The notes beneath the pieces were generated by a model that worked only from the letters and a program-made list of their open reading frames with translations, was not told the DNA's origin and did no database searches. The translations under genes and the position numbers were made by a program. From assembly GCF_000974985.2 (NCBI RefSeq), contig NZ_LAVA02000112.1, forward strand, positions 1-48,786: a stretch of 48,786 bases of DNA. Direction: 5' to 3'. Positions 43,726-48,786 of the stretch are shown here, one piece after another (within the stretch, counting starts at the first letter, position 1; every line of letters begins with the position of its first letter). This stretch comes from Streptomyces mangrovisoli (GTDB lineage: Bacteria > Actinomycetota > Actinomycetes > Streptomycetales > Streptomycetaceae).

Positions 43726-45861
43726 TCAGGCCGTCGCGTCCACCAGCGCCAGTTCGTGCAGCCGGTCCGGCGGGCCCGGCCGGGCGTAGTACCAGCCCTG
43801 GGCGGTGTCGCAGCCCAGTATCCGCAACTGCTCGGCCTGCGCTCCGGTCTCCACGCCCTCGACCGTGACCGTGAGGTCCAGGCTGTGCGCGAGCGTGACG
43901 ATACCCTCGACGATCTTCAGGTCGACGGGGTCCGCCGGGAACTGCTGCATGCTCTGGGTGAAGGAGCGGTCCAGCTTCAGCACGCTCACCGGGAGCCGGC
44001 GCAGGTTGGCGAGGTTGGAGTAGCCGGTCCCGAAGTCGTCCAGGGCGATGTCGACGCCCATCTCGGCCAGCCGGCGCAGCGGTTTGAGCAGGTCGTCGTC
44101 CGCGCCGATCAGCGCCGACTCGGTGACCTCCAGGCACAGCGCGTCCGGCCGCACGCCGGTGCGCTCCAGGATCTCCACCGTGTCCTGCACCAGGCCGGGG
44201 TGGCTGAGCTGGCACGGCGAGAGGTTGACGTTGATGCGCATCGGACCCGTGTCGGAGTGCCGCTCCCGCCAGACCCGGGCCTGCCGCACCGACTCCTCCA
44301 GGACCCAGCGGCCGAGCGGCACGATCAGGCCGGTGTGCTCGGCGAGCGGGATGAACCGGTCCGGGCCGAGCACGCCGTGCTGCGGATGCAGCCAGCGCAC
44401 CAGGGCCTCCGCGCCGCGCACGCTGCCGTCGCCGAGGTGCACCAGCGGCTGGTACTCGATGAAGAACTCGCCCCGCTCCAGGGCGGTCGGCAGCGCCGTC
44501 GTCAGCCCGTGCCGGGTGATGGCGCGGGCGTCGGCCTCCTCGTCGGCGAGCTCGAAGCGGTTGCCGCCCGCCGACTTGGCCCGGTACATGGTGATGTCGG
44601 CGCTGCGCAGCACCTCGGCGGGCCCGCGCTCGCCCGCCGGGCCCTCGACGACGCCGATGCTGCCGCGCACGGTCAGTTCGCGCCCGTCGATGCGGACCGG
44701 GGCGAGCAGCGCGTTCATGATGCGGGCGGCCAGCTCGTCGACCTCGCGCTCGGTGTCCGGGCCGGTGGTCAGGGCCACGAACTCGTCGCCGCCGAGCCGG
44801 GCCACCATCTCGCCGGGCGCGGTCGCGCACGCCTGGAGCCGGTCGGCGACCTCCACGAGCAGCCGGTCGCCGGCCGCGTGGCCGAGGCTGTCGTTGATGG
44901 TCTTGAACCCGTCGAGGTCGAGGTAGCACAGGCCGAAGCGCTGCCCCTCGGCGCCGTTCAGCGCCTTCTCCAGCCGCTCGAAGAACAGGGTGCGGTTGGG
45001 CAGTCCGGTGAGGGCGTCGTGGGTGGCCTCGTAGCGCAACCGCAGGTTCAGCAGCCGCCGTTCGGTGGTGTCCTCCATGAGGGCCAGCTGGTACTGGGGG
45101 TTGCCGTCGGCGTCGCGCAGCAGGGAGACGGTCAGGTTGGTCCACAGCACCGTGCCGTCGGGCCGGTAGAACGCCTTCTCCACGTGGTAGTGCTCGCGTT
45201 CGCCGCGCACCAGCTCCTCGTAGAGCCGCCACACCTGGGGGGCGTCCTCGGGATGCGTCCACTCGGTGACGTTGCGGCTGCGCAGGTTCTGCTCGGCGCC
45301 GCCGAACATCCGCGACAGGGCCCCGTTGACCTGGAGTATGTTGCCCTCCAGGTCGGCGATGGAGATGCCTATGGCCGCGCCTTCGAACACCGCGCGGAAG
45401 CGGGCCTCGCTGGCGTGCAGCGCCTGGGCGACCACGCCCTGCGCGGCGAGCGCGGCCTGGGCGATGGACTCCTGCTCGGCCAGGGTCCGTTCGCGCAGCG
45501 CCTGCGCGTAACCGGCCGCCATGGCGTGCTGGAGGCGGGACGAGCGGGCGCGCAGGTCCTCCTGCGGGCCGTCGCCGCCGCAGTACAGCACGAGGTAGGC
45601 GTCGATGCAGTCGAGGGTGCGGGTCAGCGCCTCGGGGTCGGTGCAGTGGGCCGCGACCAGTGCGGCGCCGACCGCGCGCGCCTCGTCGGCCGTGTGGTTG
45701 CGCGCGCGCAGCGCCTCACTCAACCGGCGGGCCAGCGGCAGCAGTTGAGCCTCGAACTCGACGCGGGTCAGCGAGGTGGAGGTCACCGGGAACACGGCCC
45801 GGCTCCAGATGGTCGCGAACCTGCGGAGTCTGCCCTCCGGCCCGTCCGGCTCCCCCATCAC
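43726..45861 (-). CDS. rmdA: PAS-GGDEF-EAL c-di-GMP turnover protein, RmdA-like
   Basis: This 711-residue protein has an N-terminal helical region (1-150), a PAS/PAC sensor (about 155-275; ARFRAVFEGAAIGISIADLEGNIL, ending in TTERR), a GGDEF domain with intact GGDEF (357-361), and an EAL domain with E485-A-L, LEVTESAL and DDFGTGYSNL. The intact EAL residues support c-di-GMP phosphodiesterase activity. The domain order and neighbours match what I recall of RmdA (SCO0928) of S. coelicolor, which affects development. The start is GTG 45861 (overlapping the methyltransferase stop as GTGA) or ATG 45858. There are no membrane helices, so it is cytosolic; the PAS ligand is unknown. Confidence 0.9.
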   Translation of the reverse strand: MMGEPDGPEGRLRRFATIWSRAVFPVTSTSLTRVEFEAQLLPLARRLSEALRARNHTADEARAVGAALVAAHCTDPEALTRTLDCIDAYLVLYCGGDGPQEDLRARSSRLQHAMAAGYAQALRERTLAEQESIAQAALAAQGVVAQALHASEARFRAVFEGAAIGISIADLEGNILQVNGALSRMFGGAEQNLRSRNVTEWTHPEDAPQVWRLYEELVRGEREHYHVEKAFYRPDGTVLWTNLTVSLLRDADGNPQYQLALMEDTTERRLLNLRLRYEATHDALTGLPNRTLFFERLEKALNGAEGQRFGLCYLDLDGFKTINDSLGHAAGDRLLVEVADRLQACATAPGEMVARLGGDEFVALTTGPDTEREVDELAARIMNALLAPVRIDGRELTVRGSIGVVEGPAGERGPAEVLRSADITMYRAKSAGGNRFELADEEADARAITRHGLTTALPTALERGEFFIEYQPLVHLGDGSVRGAEALVRWLHPQHGVLGPDRFIPLAEHTGLIVPLGRWVLEESVRQARVWRERHSDTGPMRINVNLSPCQLSHPGLVQDTVEILERTGVRPDALCLEVTESALIGADDDLLKPLRRLAEMGVDIALDDFGTGYSNLANLRRLPVSVLKLDRSFTQSMQQFPADPVDLKIVEGIVTLAHSLDLTVTVEGVETGAQAEQLRILGCDTAQGWYYARPGPPDRLHELALVDATA

Positions 45862-46670
45862 GCGGTACGCCCCACGCCGGCGAAGCCGGAGAAGGCGTAC
45901 GGATCCTCGTCCTCGGGCGACGACTCCGGCCGCCAGAGCGGCATCGGCACCAGTCCGGGTTCCACCATGTCGTACCCCTCGAAGAACCGCGCGATCTCGT
46001 CACGCGAGCGCATGATCAGCGGGTTGCGGATGTCCTGGTACACGTCGACCGCGCCCCCGGCCCGCTCGGACGGCAACGGGAGTCCCTCGTACGAGGCATG
46101 GGTGAGGATGAGCATGCTGCCGGGCGCGAGGGCCTCGCGCAGCTCTGCCACCGCCCGGTACGGGTCGTCCGCGTCTTCCACGAAGTGAAGTATGGCAACG
46201 AGAAGCAGTGCCACCGGCCGATTCAGGTCGATGAGGTCCAGAACCTGGGGACTGGCGAGGATCTCCTCGGGCTTGCGGAGGTCCGCGGCGACCACGGCCG
46301 CGTCGCTGTTCCCCCCGAGGACGGCCTCGCTGTGCGCGACCGCCACGGGGTCGTGGTCGACGTAGACGACCCGGGCGCCGGGACTGGCGGACTGGGCCAC
46401 CTCGTGGACGTTGCCGAAGGTCGGGATGCCGGAGCCGATGTCGAGGAACTGGGTGATGCCCTCGGCGGCGGCGTAACGCACCGCGCGGCGCATGAACGCC
46501 CGGTTGGCCTGCATGGTCTTGGGCAGTCCCGGCAGGAACTCCATGACCTTGCGGGCCGCCTCCCGATCCACCTCGAAGTTGTGCGAACCGCCCAGATAGA
46601 AGTCGTAGATCCGGGAGACACTCGGCACGGAGATGTCGATGCTCCGCGGGGCCCAGGCGGGACGCTCCAT
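45858..46670 (-). CDS. DUF574-type SAM-dependent methyltransferase
   Basis: This 270-residue protein of the actinobacterial DUF574 methyltransferase family has the family N terminus ISVPSVSRIYDFYLGGSHNFEVDRE (about 14-38), the SAM motif ITQFLDIGSGIPTFGNVHE (about 72-90) and VVYVDHDPVAVAHSEAVL (about 101-118), followed by LLLVAILHFVEDADDP. Substrates are unknown; the family is very expanded in Streptomyces. It is coupled to the RmdA-like gene through overlapping stop and start, suggesting co-regulation with c-di-GMP signalling. ATG 46670 is preceded by GGAGA with 5-nt spacing. Confidence 0.9.
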   Translation of the reverse strand: MERPAWAPRSIDISVPSVSRIYDFYLGGSHNFEVDREAARKVMEFLPGLPKTMQANRAFMRRAVRYAAAEGITQFLDIGSGIPTFGNVHEVAQSASPGARVVYVDHDPVAVAHSEAVLGGNSDAAVVAADLRKPEEILASPQVLDLIDLNRPVALLLVAILHFVEDADDPYRAVAELREALAPGSMLILTHASYEGLPLPSERAGGAVDVYQDIRNPLIMRSRDEIARFFEGYDMVEPGLVPMPLWRPESSPEDEDPYAFSGFAGVGRTA

Positions 46671-47026
46671 CTATCTCTCCAAGGCGTAGGCGATCCGGTG
46701 TTCGAGCAGAGGCTACTGATCGCCCGCCAATGGGGCGAGCCGAAACGGAAATTGACCATCCGTTCCCGGTCATGGCCTGGCTCGTCGACCGGTTCCCCGC
46801 CGCCCGTCCCGCGGTCCCGCCGCCGCACCGCTCCCCGGTCCGCCGCCGTCCGTCCTCCGGTGCCTACGCACGCGTAGGTCCGCCCCCTCCGTGCGGTCGG
46901 AGGGGGCGGACCGTGGTCGCGCGCCCGTGTCGTTGCGTCCGGCAGTTGTGCTGGCTCTCACCCCTCCCTTCCGCGTTCCGTCTCCGGCACTTCGGGCAAG
47001 GCGATCAACCCTGGGGAGGTGATTCC
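46671..47026. other. Intergenic spacer between lipoprotein and methyltransferase genes
   Basis: This 356-bp spacer contains the promoter region of the methyltransferase-rmdA operon on its left side. TAGCCT, about 38 nt before the methyltransferase start, is one possible -10, without a good -35. On its right side is the terminator of the lipoprotein gene (46877-46912). No gene was supported. Confidence 0.4.
46877..46912. terminator. Strong stem-loop terminator after the lipoprotein gene
   Basis: A perfect 15-bp stem (GGTCCGCCCCCTCCG and its complement) with a 6-nt loop lies about 115 nt after the stop of the minus-strand lipoprotein gene and before the methyltransferase operon. It isolates the two transcripts. 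Confidence 0.8.
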
Positions 47027-47968
47027 CTACTGAGGGGCGCCGACCGGCTTTCCGTCGGGCGCGACGGCGTACCACGTGCCGCCCACGCCCTGACCGTTGG
47101 TGTCCCCGGCGGCCTTGTCACCGGAGAAGGTGTAGATCGGCCAGCAGTTGACGGTCATCTGCTTGAAGCCGTTGTCGGAGCGGGTGAAGCCCATCAGCCC
47201 CTTCTTCTGCACGCCCTTGGTGTCACTGGCGTCCACCTCGGCGACCGCCGGCCACTTGGCCAGGCACGCGCCGGTGCAGTTGGAGACGGACTTCGGCCAC
47301 GCCTTGTCCTTGAGGAAGCGGTAGACCGTCATGCCGTTCTTGTCGACGACGATGTCGCCGAGCTTGGGGTCCTTGCGGACGGAGAGGCCGGGCAGGTCCG
47401 CGAGGCTGGCCTTCTTGCCGTCGGGGGAGAACGCGAACCACTTGCCGCCCACGCCCTGGCCGTTGACGTCGCCCGCGTTGACGTCCTTGACGTAGCGGTA
47501 CGCCGGCCAGCCGGCCACGGTGAGCTGCTTGGTGCCGTCGGCGCGGGTGACCTCGCCGAGCAGCGACTTGTCTATGCCGGCGCCGGCGGACGCGTCGTCC
47601 GCGGGGACGGGTGGCCAGGTGGTGGCGCAGTCGCCGTTGCAGGAGGACTTCGGCGGCTTCGCGGTGTCGGTGTCGAAGCGGTAGAGGGTCAGGCCCTGGC
47701 TGTCGGTGAGCACCTTGCCGAGCTGCGGGTTGTCGACCACGGTGAGCGCTCCGGCGGGCGACGCGGGGCTCGCCGACGCCTGGTTGCCGTCGGCGCCGTA
47801 GCCGTTGCCGGCCCCGGTGCTCGCGCTCGCGCCCGCCGCGGCCGTCGCGCCGATGTTCTGGGCCGCCGACGACGGGGTCGTGGCGTTCTCCTGACCGCAC
47901 GCCGTCGTGAGCGCCAGTACGGCCGCGGCCGTCGCCACGAGCGAGGCGCTCCGCCACGAGGTCTTCAT
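47027..47968 (-). CDS. Lipoprotein with two PF03640-type repeats
   Basis: This 313-residue lipoprotein has a signal peptide with lipobox T-T-A-C (Cys24). A low-complexity Ala/Ser/Gly linker follows (about 28-72). It then has two copies of the 'secreted repeat of unknown function' domain: the first at about 74-195 (LTLYRFDTDTAKPPKSSCNGDCATTWPP, LTVAGWPAYRYVKD, GQGVGGKWFAFSPDG) and the second at about 196-313 (MTVYRFLKDK, SNCTGACLAKWPAV, MTVNCWPIYTFSGD, GQGVGGTWYAVAPDG). Each repeat has a Cys pair of the C-x3-C type. It matches the lipoprotein I recall beside rmdA in S. coelicolor (SCO0930). The domain function is unknown; a redox or haem-linked surface role is only speculation. ATG has GGGAG 6 nt upstream. 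Confidence 0.9.
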   Translation of the reverse strand: MKTSWRSASLVATAAAVLALTTACGQENATTPSSAAQNIGATAAAGASASTGAGNGYGADGNQASASPASPAGALTVVDNPQLGKVLTDSQGLTLYRFDTDTAKPPKSSCNGDCATTWPPVPADDASAGAGIDKSLLGEVTRADGTKQLTVAGWPAYRYVKDVNAGDVNGQGVGGKWFAFSPDGKKASLADLPGLSVRKDPKLGDIVVDKNGMTVYRFLKDKAWPKSVSNCTGACLAKWPAVAEVDASDTKGVQKKGLMGFTRSDNGFKQMTVNCWPIYTFSGDKAAGDTNGQGVGGTWYAVAPDGKPVGAPQ

Positions 47969-48295
47969 CTTGAACTCCCGATAGTCGCCTGGTAGTTGCG
48001 AGCGCAGCTGCCGCGCCGTCGCACGGCCCTAGGTACGCACGGCGGGGGGCGGTGTGTTCAACGGCCGCACGAATTTCTTTCGGAACACTGTGCGCAGCCC
48101 TGTCACGGCCCTGTGAAACACCCGCTCGACGGAGTGTGGAACACCCCGCCCGACGGCCCCGCGCACCCCGCCGGCCGCACGCGCGTGCGCATCGCGCGGG
48201 GACACGCCGTGCGGCGCTCAAACCGCCGTACGGCAGCCGTCCCTCCTTCGGGCCAATCACCCGGGGCTCGGGCGTGGGCGCGGCCGCGGGCGCTC
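47969..48295. other. Divergent promoter region
   Basis: This 327-bp spacer lies between the divergent lipoprotein and proline-rich genes. It contains an inverted pair GTGTTC (48054-48059) and GAACAC (48083-48088), and two near-direct repeats with the cores TGTGAAACACC and TGTGGAACACC at 48114-48146. GGAAC occurs in several of these, reminiscent of ECF sigma -35 elements, but a matching -10 was not established. No gene was seen. Confidence 0.35.
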
Positions 48296-48786
48296 ATGAT
48301 CTCCGTCGTGCATGGACGTGAAAGAACCCAATCCGTGCCGGTCGCACGGCTGTTGGCGCTGGTGGTGCTGGGGTGGCTGGTGGTGGGCGCGCCGTCCGGC
48401 GCGGCCGTGGCCGACGCCTGCGCGTACGCCTCCACCGGCCCCGGCGGCACGGACGCGGTGGCGATCGCGGGCGGTGGGCCCTGGCCCGGCTCGTCCGCGT
48501 GGCCCACGCCGCCCGCCTCGCCCTCCTGGCCCACGCCGCCCGTCTGCCCGAAGCCCACGCCGACCCCGACCCCGACGCCGACCCCGTCGAAACCGCCACC
48601 CCCACCGCCGCCTCCGCCACCGCCGCCGAAGCCCACGCCGACCGTGCGGCCGCGGCCGGTCCCCCGGCCGACGCCGAGGCCCGTGCCGCGGCCCGCGCCG
48701 CCGAAGCCCCGGCCGGTCGCCCGGCCCACGCCGACCCCGCCGCCCCCTCCTCCGCCTCCGCCGAAGCCCAGGCCGAAGCCCAGGCC
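48296..48786 (+). CDS. Secreted proline-rich protein (5' part, truncated by window end)
   Basis: This open frame runs off the right edge, so only about 163 codons are seen. The N terminus has a signal peptide (VARLLALVVLGWLVVGAPSGAAVADA, cleavage near the AVA/ADA sites), then a short WPTPP-repeat region (GPWPGSSAWPTPPASPSWPTPP) and a long proline-rich stretch with PTPTP, poly-Pro, KP and RP repeats. Such stretches span cell walls. It probably corresponds to the secreted proline-rich protein gene near rmdA in S. coelicolor (from memory, SCO0931). The start is ATG 48296 or GTG 48335; neither has a strong ribosome site. The third codon positions are almost all G or C, which supports coding. Confidence 0.75.
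   Translation, partial: MISVVHGRERTQSVPVARLLALVVLGWLVVGAPSGAAVADACAYASTGPGGTDAVAIAGGGPWPGSSAWPTPPASPSWPTPPVCPKPTPTPTPTPTPSKPPPPPPPPPPPPKPTPTVRPRPVPRPTPRPVPRPAPPKPRPVARPTPTPPPPPPPPPKPRPKPR

Noticed and set aside
48103..48729. Minus-strand Gly-rich frame at the right end
   Set aside because: It is the antisense of the proline-rich secreted protein; the plus strand has a signal peptide and coherent repeats.

Overview
The window is high-GC actinobacterial DNA, almost certainly a Streptomyces chromosome. It has very high third-position GC, frequent GTG and TTG starts, tightly packed operons with 1-8 nt overlaps, and families typical of the genus: ergothioneine genes, an XRE/MmyB-type regulator next to an SDR, DUF4389, a DUF574-type methyltransferase, and the RmdA-type c-di-GMP protein. 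The order ergothioneine cluster - ornithine-lipid genes - sdhCAB - LysR - RmdA - methyltransferase - lipoprotein - proline-rich protein matches what I remember of the S. coelicolor SCO0910-SCO0931 region (from memory, not checked). No tRNA, rRNA, insertion sequence, phage gene or CRISPR array was seen.

Layout. 0-5.6 kb: a cyclic-phosphate receiver-like protein, a secreted protein plus lipoprotein pair, a HIT-like protein, an SDR with a divergent XRE regulator, and a bacterial-type poly(ADP-ribose) glycohydrolase homologue whose start lies in a 44-bp tandem duplication. 5.8-10.2 kb: egtABCD, translationally coupled, ending in a hairpin. 10.3-14.5 kb: a frameshifted small membrane-protein gene, dodecin, a HAD phosphatase, a DUF4389 membrane protein coupled to an AbiEii-like nucleotidyltransferase, and a luciferase-like monooxygenase. 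14.5-19.7 kb: a Clp/Hsp100 ATPase divergent from a class II UvrA-like ABC ATPase.

19.9-35.6 kb is the most interesting part: two long convergent operons meeting at a hairpin that contains both stop codons. The rightward operon encodes a Ser/Thr kinase fused to a PQQ-type beta-propeller, a pseudokinase with the same architecture, a vWA protein, a PP2C-like phosphatase and a tail-anchored kinase. The last three resemble the vWA-phosphatase-kinase (TerY-P type) triads. The leftward operon encodes a DUF900-type alpha/beta hydrolase, a trypsin-like protease and a P-loop ATPase that both carry an N-terminal effector-associated (EAD1-like) domain, and a 1481-residue NTPase-helical repeat-lipase fusion. 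I infer a candidate conflict or self/non-self sensing system: phosphorylation-based signalling on one side, and protease and lipase effectors controlled by STAND/AAA ATPases on the other.

35.6-38.5 kb: ornithine-lipid type acyltransferases (OlsB/OlsA-like) and a conserved hypothetical protein. 38.7-43.1 kb: sdhCAB (single cytochrome b subunit type) divergent from a LysR regulator across a shared palindrome. 43.1-48.8 kb: a small membrane protein, RmdA-type PAS-GGDEF-EAL protein coupled to a SAM methyltransferase, a two-repeat lipoprotein, and the 5' part of a secreted proline-rich protein that runs off the window.

Two other patterns recur. At least six genes lack a Shine-Dalgarno sequence and instead have a TANNNT hexamer 6-8 nt before the start (likely leaderless mRNAs). 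Several short tandem-repeat arrays of different period lie across or next to stop codons.
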